Shown piece after piece: positions 9,292-18,167 of a stretch of 64,000 nt of DNA. Position numbers and translations under genes: made by a program. Source of the DNA: Geothrix sp. GTDB taxonomy: Bacteria; Acidobacteriota; Holophagae; Holophagales; Holophagaceae. Each line of letters begins with the position of its first letter. Position 1 is the first letter of the stretch. Location of the stretch: positions 868,001 to 932,000 of the forward strand of contig NZ_JAHRYQ010000001.1 in assembly GCF_020622065.1 (NCBI RefSeq), written 5' to 3'. The notes beneath the pieces are model-generated. The model ran no database searches. It was not told where the DNA came from and worked only from the letters and a program-made list of their open reading frames with translations.

Positions 9292-9372
9292 AACCGCGAA
9301 TGGCGTGAATAATCGCGCATGGGGAGCGAGGTCGCTTTCGCGACTTCGCGCCCATGGGCGTCATTCGCGGTT
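9292..9372. repeat. Inverted-repeat element after carB
   Basis: AACCGCGAATG (9292-9302) pairs perfectly with CATTCGCGGTT (9362-9372). Inside these arms, GCATGG and AGCGAGGTCGC pair with GCGACTTCGC and CCATGGGC, so almost the whole 81 bp can fold into one cruciform. It starts right after the carB stop. It is similar in design, but not identical in sequence, to the elements at 5976 and 26096. It may act as a terminator-like structure, although it lacks a T run. Confidence 0.65.
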
Positions 9373-9396
9373 AGAGTCTTTCCTCCGGAGGCTCCC

Positions 9397-9798
9397 ATGT
9401 CCGTCACCGACCGCATCCAGTCCTTCCTGGCCTCGGGCCCCTTCGCGGTGGTGGGCGCCAGCACGGACCGCTCGAAGTACGGCAACAAGGTGCTGCGCTG
9501 CTACCAGCAGCACGGGAAAGAGGTCTATCCCATCAACCCCAAGGCGCCGGAGGTGGAGGGCCTGAAGGCCTATCCCTCGCTGGCGGCGCTGCCGGTGCAG
9601 GTGCCGGCCATCTCGATCATCACGCCGCCCGCCGCCACGGAGTCGGTGGTGCGCGAGGCTGCGGCCGCAGGTGTGAAGCACATCTGGATGCAGCCTGGCG
9701 CTGAGAGCGACGCGGCCATCGCCACGGCCGAAGCACTGGGAATGAACGTCATCGCGGGCGGCCCGTGTCTGCTTGTGGTGATGGGGTATCACGAGTGA
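9397..9798 (+). CDS. CoA-binding domain protein (YccU-like)
   Basis: This 133-residue protein starts from ATG 9397, placed after GGAGG. It is a single Rossmann-type CoA-binding domain: FAVVGASTDRSKYGNKVLR at the N-terminus, INPKAPEVEGLKAYPSL in the middle and a GPCLLVVMGYHE end. This is the family of the first domain of succinyl-CoA ligase alpha; stand-alone members bind CoA but their physiological role is not established. It is monocistronic, between an inverted-repeat element and the convergent kinase gene. Confidence 0.85.
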   Translation: MSVTDRIQSFLASGPFAVVGASTDRSKYGNKVLRCYQQHGKEVYPINPKAPEVEGLKAYPSLAALPVQVPAISIITPPAATESVVREAAAAGVKHIWMQPGAESDAAIATAEALGMNVIAGGPCLLVVMGYHE

Positions 9799-9885
9799 GG
9801 CCGCTTGCGCGGCCTCACTCGGACAAGGGCTGGACCATCAGCCTAGGCCAGCCCCAGGCTCCGCCGCACTTCCAGGCGGTGCTCC

Positions 9886-10875
9886 TCATGGGCCTGGATC
9901 ACCTTCGGCACCTCGCTGCGCCACAGCGTCGAAAAAGCGGCGAAGGAGATGGTCGGCTTCGCTTCGGCGCCAGGCGTCGAGCGTTCGATTGAGTCCTGCG
10001 AGGACATCTCGCGGGTACCAGGCTTGGGGATCATGGGTGGGGTTCCTCAGAAGAGAAAGGTAAGCGGTCTGGAGCTGGTAGGCAACCACCGATTCCACGG
10101 GCTTGGGCCGTGCGCGCACGCTGGCGAGGGCATCCTGGCCTTCGGTCATGCGGCCCGATCCTTCCTCATCCACCCGCACATGGTAGACCTGCAGGGAGCG
10201 GCCCACCCGCGGGGCCAGGCCCAGGAAGGTGAAGGGCGCCCAGGCGTGGGCCCGGGCCATGCGATCCAGGGGCACATAGCGCCCCTCGCGCTCGGAGCGG
10301 GCCAGCATGGCCCGGAGCGAGCCCTCCGGGTCGCGGTCCGTGTAGGCCAGGTGGATCTCGCCGCAGCCCTCACGCCGGATGCGGCCCAGGAGGAAGGCGA
10401 CGCCCTCGGGGTCCGTGTGGGGCGCGTCGAAGACGGCGCCGAAGGCCGGCCCCAGGGCCAGGGCGCCGGTGGTCTTGCCGGTGGCCTGGCCGCCCATGAA
10501 GAGGATCACGGGCTCGCCGTGGGCGCGGGCGAGGGCGCGGTCCCGCAGCCGCTTGCCCAGGGCGTTCAGGTGGATGGAGGCGCGTCCCGCTGGATCCTCC
10601 AGGGCCTCGTAGCCCTGCGTGGGGTTGCGGCGGAGGCTGGGCAGCAGGGTGGCGAGCACATCGCCGTTGACCAGCTGGCCGTCGAGGGTGCCGGGCCGGG
10701 CGGCGTAGTCGTCCAAGGCGGCGTCGGAGCGGCGGGCCAGGCCTGCGGCCTCGGCCTCCAGGGCCCCCCGGAGGTCCCTCCGCTCCGCGGGTTCCAGCTC
10801 CCAGTAGGAGCGACGCTCATGCCAGGGCACCTGGTGCCAGGGGGCCGGCGGGCGGAGCGGGTCGGGGGGCATCAC
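9886..10875 (-). CDS. Zeta-toxin-like P-loop kinase
   Basis: This 329-residue protein has a Walker A motif GGQATGKTT near residue 127 in the context VILFMGGQATGKTTGALALG. A GRYVPLDRMARAH segment follows where zeta-family kinases carry substrate-binding residues. Zeta toxins phosphorylate UDP-N-acetylglucosamine; chromosomal relatives without an antitoxin are common and mostly uncharacterised. No epsilon-like antitoxin gene is adjacent, so a toxin role is doubtful. The C-terminal 50 codons overlap another frame with better third-base GC (9843-10034), so the true C-terminus may differ. It diverges from the FabD-like gene at 10905. Confidence 0.6.
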   Translation of the reverse strand: MMPPDPLRPPAPWHQVPWHERRSYWELEPAERRDLRGALEAEAAGLARRSDAALDDYAARPGTLDGQLVNGDVLATLLPSLRRNPTQGYEALEDPAGRASIHLNALGKRLRDRALARAHGEPVILFMGGQATGKTTGALALGPAFGAVFDAPHTDPEGVAFLLGRIRREGCGEIHLAYTDRDPEGSLRAMLARSEREGRYVPLDRMARAHAWAPFTFLGLAPRVGRSLQVYHVRVDEEGSGRMTEGQDALASVRARPKPVESVVAYQLQTAYLSLLRNPTHDPQAWYPRDVLAGLNRTLDAWRRSEADHLLRRFFDAVAQRGAEGDPGP

Positions 10876-10904
10876 CCCCAGCCTAGCGGGATATGCTCGG
10901 AGCC

Positions 10905-11825
10905 ATGTCCTCCTCAGAATCCCGGTCCGAATCTGCGCGCATCCTCCTCTTTCCCGGCCAGGGCACGGAGGCCGTGGGCATGTCCGCGGGCTGGGAAGCC
11001 CATGGGGCCTGGCGCCGCGCGCTGGAGGCCGCGGAGGCCCACACGGGCAGCCCCTTGAGACGCCTGATGGCCGAAGGCCCCCTGGAGGAGCTCCGCCGGC
11101 AGTGCCACGCGCCCTTCGCGGTGCTGGCCCATTCCGTGGGCATCTTCCAGGCCCGGCGCGAGGCCGGCATGCCCCTCCCCGTGGCGGCGACCGGGCACAG
11201 CATGGGCTTCTATTCGGCCCTGGTGGCCGCGGGGGTGGTGCCCCTGGAGGCGGCCCTGGCGCTGATCTCGGCCGTGGAGGATCTGAGCGCGGCGGCCTTC
11301 GCGGGCACGCCCATGGGCATGGCCTTCGTCATCGGCGTGGCCGAGGCGGAGGTCCGACAGGCGCTATCCGACCGCGCGGACTTGGTGCTGTCCAACCGCA
11401 ACGGCCGGGCCCAGTTCACGGTGTCCGGGCCGCTGCCGTCCCTGGAAGGTCTGGTGGAGGCCCTTCGTCCCTCGGCCATGAAGGCCGGGCTGCTGCCGGT
11501 CCGGCATCCCCTCCATGGGCCCCACATGGCGGCCCTGCTGCCCGCCCTGGCCCGCCGGCTGGCGGCGGTGGAGCCTGCGGCGCCGGCCTTTCCGCTGATC
11601 TCCCATTTCGATGGGCGTCTGATCGTCGATGGGGCGGCGGCCTGGGATGAGGGCCTCGCCTCCGTGGCCCTTCCCGTGGATTGGCTGGCGGTGGTGGCGC
11701 GTCTGAAGGTGCTGGCCGCGCCCCTGGCGGAGTGCGGTTATGGCAGCCAGCTGTCGGGCCTGACCCGCTGGGCGGAGCGCGGACTGATGGTGGATTCGCT
11801 CCAGGTCCCCCCGCAACCTTCCTGA
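10905..11825 (+). CDS. Malonyl-CoA:ACP transacylase-like protein
   Basis: This protein of about 306 residues has the acyltransferase signature FPGQGTEAVGMS at the N-terminus, the nucleophile-elbow GHSMGFYSALVAAG (catalytic Ser), NRNGRAQFTVSG and a candidate catalytic His in LHGPHMAALLP. That is FabD-like, transferring malonyl from CoA to ACP. It is a stand-alone gene with no fab cluster around it, so it may be a paralogue rather than the housekeeping FabD. ATG 10905 is chosen for the nearby GGAG; ATG 10893 is also possible. Confidence 0.72.
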   Translation: MSSSESRSESARILLFPGQGTEAVGMSAGWEAHGAWRRALEAAEAHTGSPLRRLMAEGPLEELRRQCHAPFAVLAHSVGIFQARREAGMPLPVAATGHSMGFYSALVAAGVVPLEAALALISAVEDLSAAAFAGTPMGMAFVIGVAEAEVRQALSDRADLVLSNRNGRAQFTVSGPLPSLEGLVEALRPSAMKAGLLPVRHPLHGPHMAALLPALARRLAAVEPAAPAFPLISHFDGRLIVDGAAAWDEGLASVALPVDWLAVVARLKVLAAPLAECGYGSQLSGLTRWAERGLMVDSLQVPPQPS

Positions 11826-11942
11826 GTCGCCCATCGGAATGGATTGGTAAAAAGCGATTCCGACATGGGCGCGGTCCCCTAGCTATGCCGCCGGGGGCTC
11901 TGCCATGATGGGCACCTCACCCCCTTCCCCAGGACGCGCCCG

Positions 11943-13733
11943 ATGCCGGCATCCTCTCTCATCCTCGGTGAAGCACTCGCCAATCGGTGCTCTCAGGTGC
12001 TCTACCGCTGTCTCGAGGAGGTCGGGAGCACCAAGGGGGCCCTCTACCTGCGGGTGCCGGATGGAGTCGGCTTCCAGGTGGTGAGCTTCTACGGCTGGCC
12101 CCGGGGCACCCGGCCCCCGGTCTCCCTGCCCCTGGATCACCCGCTGACGGTGCGGGCCCAGCGGGAACGCCGGACCTTCGTGGTGAACGACGCCTCGGAA
12201 TCGCCGGAGCTGGCCGCCTTCGGGCAGGGTGGGGAGTGGCCCCGCTACCTCATCACGCCGGTCTACCTCCAGGGCGACTGGGTGGGGTTGCTGATCCAGC
12301 GGGACCGCATCAAGGGCGGGACCTTCGACGCGGATCGGGATGGCCCGCCCACGGTGGCCATCTGCGAGGATCTGGCCGTGTCCTTGAAGGAGTTTCACCT
12401 CTACGGCGGGTCGGGAACCGGCTCCTCCCTGGCCGTTCCCGCAGGGGACCTCGATCCCGGTCCGGCCCCCGGCGACCTGCCCACGGCCTCCGCCATCATC
12501 GATGAAGTGGCCCCCGTGCCCGAGCGATTGCTGCCGGTGGTGGGATCCGCGGTGCCTGCCATCCGCGCCCCCGAAACGCGCCTCCCCTCCAGCGGACCCG
12601 CCGACCAGGAGCAGCTTCACGGATTCCCGGGGGGCCAGGACGGCTATGCCGCGCTGCCCTGGGAAGCGGACCGCACCCTCAGCGGCTGGGTGGCGCCTCC
12701 CCCGGTGAGCCCGGAACGCCAGCATGGGATGATGCCGCCCGAGCAGCGGGCCTTCTTCTGGGAGATCGCGGGCCTCCTGTGTCAGATCCTGTCGGCCAGC
12801 GCAGTGGCGCTCTGGGTGGAGGACCCCGAGGAGATCCGCCCCATCCTGGCCTTCAGCACGCTTCCGCTCTCGCCGGAACTGCAGCAGCAGATCCTGGCCC
12901 ACGCCACCTTCCACCTGCCCGCGGTGCGGGAGACGGACCTCCGCCTCATCACCCGGACGGAGATGCCCGAGGTGCCGGAGCTCAAGGGTGCCTTCGCCAC
13001 CTACATGCCCCTCCTGCTCAACGAAACGCCCCAGGGCCATGACCTGATGATGGTGTTCCGGACGGAGGACCACTCGTTTTCCATCACCGAGATCGAGGCC
13101 ATCCAGCAGTTGAGCCGGGTGCTGGGGCTCTACCTCCAGGAGGCCCGCCTCCACGAGCGGTACCACCACGCGTTCCTGTCGGTGAGCCACCGCATCCTGC
13201 AGTCCGGCGAAAGCCGCGTGCCCACCCTGCGGCCGCACAGCCTGGCCACGGCCCGCCTGGCCAGGGATCTGGCCCTGCGCCTCGAGTTGCCCACTGAGGA
13301 AGTCGAAGCCGTGAGCATCGCGGCCATCCTCCACGATGTGGGCCTGCTGCTGCTGGATCCCCAGATGCTCGCCAAACCGCAGCTGACGGAGGAGGAACTC
13401 AAGAAGGTGCGGAACCATCCCGAGCTGGCGGCGGTCTTCCTCAAGGACCTGCGCTTCCCCTTCGATGTGGTGAAGATGATCCGGCACCATCACGAGCGCT
13501 GGGACGGCCACGGCTACCCGGACGGGCTGCGCGAGACGGCCATCCCCATCGGCAGCCGCATCATCGGCCTCATCGAGGCCTACGAGGTGATGACCAGCGG
13601 CAAGGGCTACCGACGGCCCAAGGGGTTCCGCCAGGTGCTGGCGGAGCTGCAGAACGAATCCGGCTCCCAGTTCGATCCCACCGTCCTGGAGGCGTTTTCC
13701 GAGCTCATGACACGAAAGGGCGAGCGGGCCTGA
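11943..13733 (+). CDS. GAF / HD-GYP domain phosphodiesterase
   Basis: This is a 596-residue protein. Residues about 10-150 look like a GAF sensor domain and about 260-400 like a second one, joined by a Pro/Gly-rich linker. The C-terminal 170 residues are an HD-GYP domain with AAILHDVG, a second His cluster IRHHHERWDGHGYPDGL and EAYEVMTSG. HD-GYP proteins hydrolyse c-di-GMP (some act on cGAMP) using a metal centre, and the key HD and GYP residues are intact. No membrane segment is seen, so it is probably cytoplasmic. It heads a + strand run with a pseudopilin and PBP4 genes. Confidence 0.88.
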   Translation: MPASSLILGEALANRCSQVLYRCLEEVGSTKGALYLRVPDGVGFQVVSFYGWPRGTRPPVSLPLDHPLTVRAQRERRTFVVNDASESPELAAFGQGGEWPRYLITPVYLQGDWVGLLIQRDRIKGGTFDADRDGPPTVAICEDLAVSLKEFHLYGGSGTGSSLAVPAGDLDPGPAPGDLPTASAIIDEVAPVPERLLPVVGSAVPAIRAPETRLPSSGPADQEQLHGFPGGQDGYAALPWEADRTLSGWVAPPPVSPERQHGMMPPEQRAFFWEIAGLLCQILSASAVALWVEDPEEIRPILAFSTLPLSPELQQQILAHATFHLPAVRETDLRLITRTEMPEVPELKGAFATYMPLLLNETPQGHDLMMVFRTEDHSFSITEIEAIQQLSRVLGLYLQEARLHERYHHAFLSVSHRILQSGESRVPTLRPHSLATARLARDLALRLELPTEEVEAVSIAAILHDVGLLLLDPQMLAKPQLTEEELKKVRNHPELAAVFLKDLRFPFDVVKMIRHHHERWDGHGYPDGLRETAIPIGSRIIGLIEAYEVMTSGKGYRRPKGFRQVLAELQNESGSQFDPTVLEAFSELMTRKGERA

Positions 13734-13755
13734 TAATTTAGGTTCCGGAGCTCCC

Positions 13756-14316
13756 ATGCCCACCCCCCGTTCCCAGCATGGATTCACGATGGCCCTGGCC
13801 CTGGCCATGATCGTGGTGATGGGCGTGATGCTGCTGAAGATCGGCCCCCTGGTGAGCGCGGAGGTCCAGCGGGAGAACGAGGCCGAGCTGATCTTCCGGG
13901 GGGAGGCCATCGCCACGGCGCTCCGGGTCTATTTCGCCAAGAACGGTCGCTACCCCACCGATCTCGAGGAAGTCATGAAGATCCGGCCCCGCATCCTGCG
14001 GCAGAAGTACAAGGATCCGATGACCGCCGCGGGCGATTGGGAATTCATCACCCAGGTGCAGCCCGGGGCTTCGGGGAACACCGAGGGGCTTCCCATCGTC
14101 GGCGTGCGCAGCCGCAGCATCAAGGACAGCTTCCGCATCTATCAGAACAAGGAGCTGTACCACGACTGGCTCTTCACCGCCGATCAGAACCTGCTGGGGT
14201 TTGGCCCTGGCGGGGCTCCGGGGGCGGCGTCAGGCGCGGCCTCGGGTGATGACCGGAGCAAGACCGGGACCAAACCCGGTGCCACCCCGGTGACGCCCGC
14301 TTCCCCGAAATTGTGA
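13756..14316 (+). CDS. Prepilin-type (type II secretion/type IV pilus-like) protein
   Basis: This 186-residue protein has a short basic leader followed by a class III signal: G-F-T-M at residues 9-12, then a hydrophobic stretch ALALAMIVVMGVMLLKIGPL. A processed pseudopilin of this form would insert in the inner membrane. The segment AIATALRVYFAKNGRYPTDLEEV resembles the region after the N-terminal helix in pseudopilins. The residue at mature +5 is not the usual Glu, so assembly into a pilus is uncertain. The C-terminus is a low-complexity Gly/Ala/Pro tail. It ends 6 bases before the PBP4 gene, indicating co-transcription. Confidence 0.7.
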   Translation: MPTPRSQHGFTMALALAMIVVMGVMLLKIGPLVSAEVQRENEAELIFRGEAIATALRVYFAKNGRYPTDLEEVMKIRPRILRQKYKDPMTAAGDWEFITQVQPGASGNTEGLPIVGVRSRSIKDSFRIYQNKELYHDWLFTADQNLLGFGPGGAPGAASGAASGDDRSKTGTKPGATPVTPASPKL

Positions 14317-14322
14317 GGGTGC

Positions 14323-15459
14323 ATGAACCTGAAAGTACTGACCGCCCTCCTGGTGCCGGCCCTCGCCCTGGGCGCCCAGGATTTCCGGGGCTGGGTCCGG
14401 GGCCTGGAAGCCCGGGGCATCGCCGTATCTGCGGGGATCTGGGATGCGGAAACCGGCAAGGCCCTGGACCGCCACCGGGAAACCCAGGCCCTGGTGCCCG
14501 CGAGCACCACCAAGGCGGTCACCACCTACGCGCTCCTCAAGACGCTCAAGCCGGACTCCACGATCGAGACCGAGGTCTGGGGCGATCTCAAGGACGGGGT
14601 GGTGCAGGGGGACCTGACCTTCAAAGGGGATGGGGATCCCCTTTTCACCAGCGAGCGCATCTGGCTGTTGGCCCAATCGCTGAAGAAGCAGGGGATCCGG
14701 CGCGTCGCAGGTAGCATCCGGCTGGATCAGAGCGCCTTCGACGCCCAGCGCGAGCCGTCGGGATGGGAAAACACCTCGGCCGACACGCTGCCCGAGGTGC
14801 GGGCCCTTTCCGTGAACTTCAACCGCGATGAGAACGGCCGCCTGGCGGGGGATGCCGACCGGCTGGCCCGGGAGACCATCCAGAAGATCCTGCAGGAGAC
14901 CGGCATCGCCGTGGAGGGCCGGGCCAACCTCCAGGACACTCCCCGGAAGCTGGCCTCCTGGACCTCGCCGCCACTGCGCGCCCTGGTGCTCGACATCAAC
15001 AAATGGTCGAACAACTTCATGATCGAGATGCTGGTGCGCCGGTTCGGCGCGGGATCCTGGCCCCGAGGGGTCCAGCGCATCCAGGCCTTCTACCGGACGG
15101 CCTTCAACCTGGGGCCGGAGGCCATCCAGATCACGGACGGATCGGGCCTCAGCAAGGACAACCGGCTGTCGGCCCGCACCCTGGGCACCATCCTCCGGGG
15201 CGCCTACTACGATTTCGAGGTGGGGCCCGAATTCGTGGCCTCGCTGAAGATCATCGGGGGCGAACCCTGGAAGCTGAGGGTGAAGGATGCGAACCTCACC
15301 CGCCGGGTGCGGGTGAAGACCGGGCACCTGGACCGCGTCACGAGCCTCTGCGGCTACCTCCAGACCCTCGACGGCCAGGTCCGCGTGTTTGCCATCCTGC
15401 TGAACGGCCCGGCCCGTGACGAGGATGTCTGGGAGCAGGTGTCCCGCTGGGCCAACTGA
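14323..15459 (+). CDS. dacB: D-alanyl-D-alanine carboxypeptidase/endopeptidase, PBP4 (class C) family
   Basis: This is a 378-residue secreted protein with a signal peptide ending near ALALGAQ. All three penicillin-binding motifs are present: S61-T-T-K64, S229-N-N and K332-T-G. The insert between motifs 1 and 2 and the phrase ITDGSGLSKDNRLS are typical of PBP4/DacB. It trims or cleaves peptidoglycan cross-links in the periplasm. It is somewhat shorter than E. coli DacB (477 residues). It follows the pseudopilin gene by 6 bases. Confidence 0.9.
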   Translation: MNLKVLTALLVPALALGAQDFRGWVRGLEARGIAVSAGIWDAETGKALDRHRETQALVPASTTKAVTTYALLKTLKPDSTIETEVWGDLKDGVVQGDLTFKGDGDPLFTSERIWLLAQSLKKQGIRRVAGSIRLDQSAFDAQREPSGWENTSADTLPEVRALSVNFNRDENGRLAGDADRLARETIQKILQETGIAVEGRANLQDTPRKLASWTSPPLRALVLDINKWSNNFMIEMLVRRFGAGSWPRGVQRIQAFYRTAFNLGPEAIQITDGSGLSKDNRLSARTLGTILRGAYYDFEVGPEFVASLKIIGGEPWKLRVKDANLTRRVRVKTGHLDRVTSLCGYLQTLDGQVRVFAILLNGPARDEDVWEQVSRWAN

Positions 15460-15542
15460 AGGCTCCGCGGGTTGATGACCCTCAGATCGGTCATTGTTGA
15501 AGGTCTCCGCCGAGGGGACGATAGAGAGGTGCAGGAGTTCTC

Positions 15543-15914
15543 ATGCCCCGTATTGCCATCGTGGACGACAGCCGGCTGGTTCGGGCCTTCGCCGCGGCCG
15601 CCTTGCGGGCCAAGGGGTTCGAGACGGTGGAAGTGGAGCCCACCTCGCTCTTCGAGGTGCTGAGGGTGTTGAGGGTGACGCCCGTGGACCTGCTTCTGGC
15701 CGATTTCCTCATGCCGGCCTGTCCCGGCGAAAGCCTGATCCGCGCCTGCCGGGAGGACGGGGCCCTCCAGGACCTGCCCATCCTCGTGGTCTCGGCCCAT
15801 CGGGACGACGCCAGCCTGATCCGGCTCCAGCAGCTCGGCATCTCGGGGTTCCTCCTGAAGCCCGTGGATGCCTCGACCCTGGCCGACCGGGTGGCCGAGG
15901 CCCTTGCGGGTTGA
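15543..15914 (+). CDS. Single-domain response regulator (CheY-like)
   Basis: This 123-residue receiver domain has acidic pair D8-D9, phospho-acceptor D54 (LLLADFLMP), switch S84 (VVSAHR) and K106 (FLLKPVD). There is no output domain, so it acts through protein contacts like CheY or as a phosphorelay intermediate. No histidine kinase is adjacent. GGAG lies upstream of the ATG. It is followed after 24 bases by an EamA transporter. Confidence 0.88.
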   Translation: MPRIAIVDDSRLVRAFAAAALRAKGFETVEVEPTSLFEVLRVLRVTPVDLLLADFLMPACPGESLIRACREDGALQDLPILVVSAHRDDASLIRLQQLGISGFLLKPVDASTLADRVAEALAG

Positions 15915-15938
15915 TCCCCCCGCGGAGAGGCTGGATCC

Positions 15939-16853
15939 ATGTCTGAAACGGTGGCGCCGGGTACCCCGGACGCAAGGGGATTGACGGCCCTGGTGCTCGG
16001 GGCCTCCCTGCTGGGGTTCGCGGCCATGCTCGTGCGCTGGTCCGCCCCGGCGGGACCTTTGGCCATCGGCTTCTACCGCATGGCCATCGCCCTGCCGCCT
16101 GTGGCCTGGCTGGCCTGGCGCGCCCGCGGAAGCGGAGGGCCCGGCGCAAGCCGGGCCCGGCTCTGGGCGGCCGTGGCGGGGGTCTGCTTCGTGGCAGACC
16201 TCTGGATGTGGCACACCTCCCTCCACCACACGAGCGCGGCCAACTCCACGCTCCTGGTGGCCCTGGCGCCCATCTGGGTGGCGGTCGTCTCCGTGACCTG
16301 GATGGGCGCGAAGCTCCGGAAGCGGTTCTGGCTGGGCGTGGTCCTTGCACTGGCGGGGGCCCTGGTGCTGGGCTTCGCCAAGGGGGCCCGCTGGGGCACG
16401 GGCCTGGGCGAGCTGCTCGGCGCCCTGGCTTCCCTCGCCTACGGGGCCTTCACCCTGGCCCTGGGGCGGGCCCGGCGCGACCTCAGCGCGCCCGAGGCGC
16501 TGTTCTGGGTCATCCTCTGCTGCACGGCGGGCTTCGGGGCGCTGGGCCTCGCCCAGGGCGAGGCCTTCCACGGGTACCCGTCCCAGGCCTGGTGGGCCCT
16601 GGCGGGGCTCGGGCTCGGGGTGCAGGTGGTGGCCTGGTGGCTCATCACCTGGGGCATGGGCCATGTGCCCACCAACCTGGGTGCCATGGGCCTGATGGTC
16701 CAGCCCGTGGCCACGGTGATCCTGGGCTGGCTGCTGCTGGGCGAATCCGTGCGGCCCCTGCAGGGCGTCGGCACGCTCCTGGTGTTGGCCGGCATCGCCG
16801 CCTGCGCCTTCGCGCCGCCCGTGGCGGCCGGTGAACCGGAGGTCAGACGCTGA
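15939..16853 (+). CDS. EamA/DMT family transporter
   Basis: This is a 304-residue, strongly hydrophobic protein with about ten membrane segments in two EamA repeats. Typical features are the MLVRWSAPAGPLAIGFYRM and NSTLLVALAPIWVAVVS segments in the first half and the GMGHVPTNLGAMGLMVQPV region in the second. DMT transporters export metabolites, often amino acids, or exchange nucleotide sugars; the substrate cannot be read here. Its end overlaps the convergent porin gene by 11 bases. A second EamA gene lies at 30065. Confidence 0.85.
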   Translation: MSETVAPGTPDARGLTALVLGASLLGFAAMLVRWSAPAGPLAIGFYRMAIALPPVAWLAWRARGSGGPGASRARLWAAVAGVCFVADLWMWHTSLHHTSAANSTLLVALAPIWVAVVSVTWMGAKLRKRFWLGVVLALAGALVLGFAKGARWGTGLGELLGALASLAYGAFTLALGRARRDLSAPEALFWVILCCTAGFGALGLAQGEAFHGYPSQAWWALAGLGLGVQVVAWWLITWGMGHVPTNLGAMGLMVQPVATVILGWLLLGESVRPLQGVGTLLVLAGIAACAFAPPVAAGEPEVRR

Positions 16854-18165
16854 GGCGCAGCCGCAGGCCCAGGACCTTGGCTGGTCCCCGGTCGCGGTTG
16901 TAGCCGGGGTTGCGGATCCACTGCAGGTCGGGCGACAGCCGCAACCAGGGGCGGGGTGCCCAGGCGTAGTAGGCCTCGACCACCTGCTCGCGGGCGGCCG
17001 CCAGGCGGCCATCGCCCAGGACGAAGCCCTGCCCGCCCGCGGCCAGGTAGGCCCGGTGGCTGGGGGACAGATCCTGGATGGAGAGCGCCAGGCCCCACCG
17101 ATCCTCGCTCCCCCGGCCCCGCGCCTGGCCCCCGAAGGAGAGGGAGCGATCCGCCTCGGTGAAGGCGAACGATTCGGTGCGACCGTCGTTCGAGGCCAGG
17201 CGGAGGAACAACCCCTTCGTGGCTTCGGGGTCGAGGGGTTGCTCCAGGTTCAGCACCCAGCCGCGTTTGGCGCGGCCGGGGCGGCGGGTGGCGGTGACAT
17301 CGGGGACCCCGGTGCCGGTCCCGGTGCTGGTTCCGGCGCTGGTCCCGGCGAGGGCGAGGGCCGCCGCGTAATCACCCATCCGGGCGTGGTTCGCAAAGGC
17401 CAGCAGGCGGAGGATGGGACCCCCGTCCGGCTGGAGGGTGAGCTGGACATTGTCGCTGTGGGCCTGGGGAAGGGCGGCGTCGAGCTGGTTGCCGTTGGCC
17501 TCGGTGGGCATCTGGAAACGGCCCAGAGCCAGGGCCCAGCCCGGCTGGTGCAGCTCCGCGGCCAGGCCGCGGGTGTAGCCGCGGGTATCGGCCGCGAAGT
17601 CCCAGGCCGGGGCGTTGAACAGGCTCCAGTTCATGAACTGGGTCCGCGGCGCGCCGGCGAAAGCGCTGGTGTCGAACAGATCGTTGGCGGCCAGTTTTCC
17701 CAGGGTGAAAACGAGGCGCCGGGTGGGAACCCGCCCGGGCAGCTGGTCCATGGCGCGGCTGACGGTTTCCTCGGTTCCTCCCAGGGGCAAGGTCCAGCGG
17801 CCGAAAAGCCGGGCGAGGTAGGGGCTCTGCCCGAGGTCGCCGGAACCCTGGCGCACCGCATCCCCATTCGGCAGGCCGGCCAGACCGATGGTCTTTCCCA
17901 CGCCCGATCCCCGGAACAGCTCCACATCCAGATAGATCTGGAAGCGGGCCGTGAACTGGGTTCCGAAGTAGGCTCCGTAGGTCTGCGTGATGGCCCGGTC
18001 CCCGCCCCCGGTGAGGCTGTTCGGCCCCGCGTAGGGGCTGGTGAAGGGCCGCAGGTCCTGGCCGATGAAGGTGGCCTGGAGGCCCAGCAGCTCAGGTGCG
18101 GGTCCCTGCGCCATCAGGAGGGCAGGCAGGGCGAGGCCCAGAAAGGCGGTCCAAATCATTCGCAT
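16843..18165 (-). CDS. Outer-membrane porin, carbohydrate-selective OprB-like
   Basis: This 440-residue protein has a signal peptide (MRMIWTAFLGLALPALLMAQ). It shows alternating beta-strand patterning, ends in an aromatic-poor strand (LGLRLRLSV) and carries AYFGTQFTARFQIYLDVELF and NGDAVRQGSGDLGQSPYLA, typical of the OprB-like carbohydrate-porin group. A Gly/Thr/Ser repeat lies near residue 277. It is the last gene of the ABC operon: its start is 2 bases after the ATPase stop, so it very likely supplies the outer-membrane route for the same substrate. The sugar specificity implied by the family name is not shown by the sequence. Confidence 0.75.
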   Translation of the reverse strand: MRMIWTAFLGLALPALLMAQGPAPELLGLQATFIGQDLRPFTSPYAGPNSLTGGGDRAITQTYGAYFGTQFTARFQIYLDVELFRGSGVGKTIGLAGLPNGDAVRQGSGDLGQSPYLARLFGRWTLPLGGTEETVSRAMDQLPGRVPTRRLVFTLGKLAANDLFDTSAFAGAPRTQFMNWSLFNAPAWDFAADTRGYTRGLAAELHQPGWALALGRFQMPTEANGNQLDAALPQAHSDNVQLTLQPDGGPILRLLAFANHARMGDYAAALALAGTSAGTSTGTGTGVPDVTATRRPGRAKRGWVLNLEQPLDPEATKGLFLRLASNDGRTESFAFTEADRSLSFGGQARGRGSEDRWGLALSIQDLSPSHRAYLAAGGQGFVLGDGRLAAAREQVVEAYYAWAPRPWLRLSPDLQWIRNPGYNRDRGPAKVLGLRLRLSV

Positions 18166-18167
18166 GG

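Noticed and set aside
9886-10875. Full zeta/epsilon toxin-antitoxin system
   Set aside because: No epsilon-like antitoxin precedes the kinase, and chromosomal zeta-like P-loop proteins are often not toxins.
10905-11825. FabD-like gene as part of a polyketide or fatty-acid cluster
   Set aside because: No KS, KR, ACP or other fab gene is adjacent on either side, so only a stand-alone acyltransferase can be supported.
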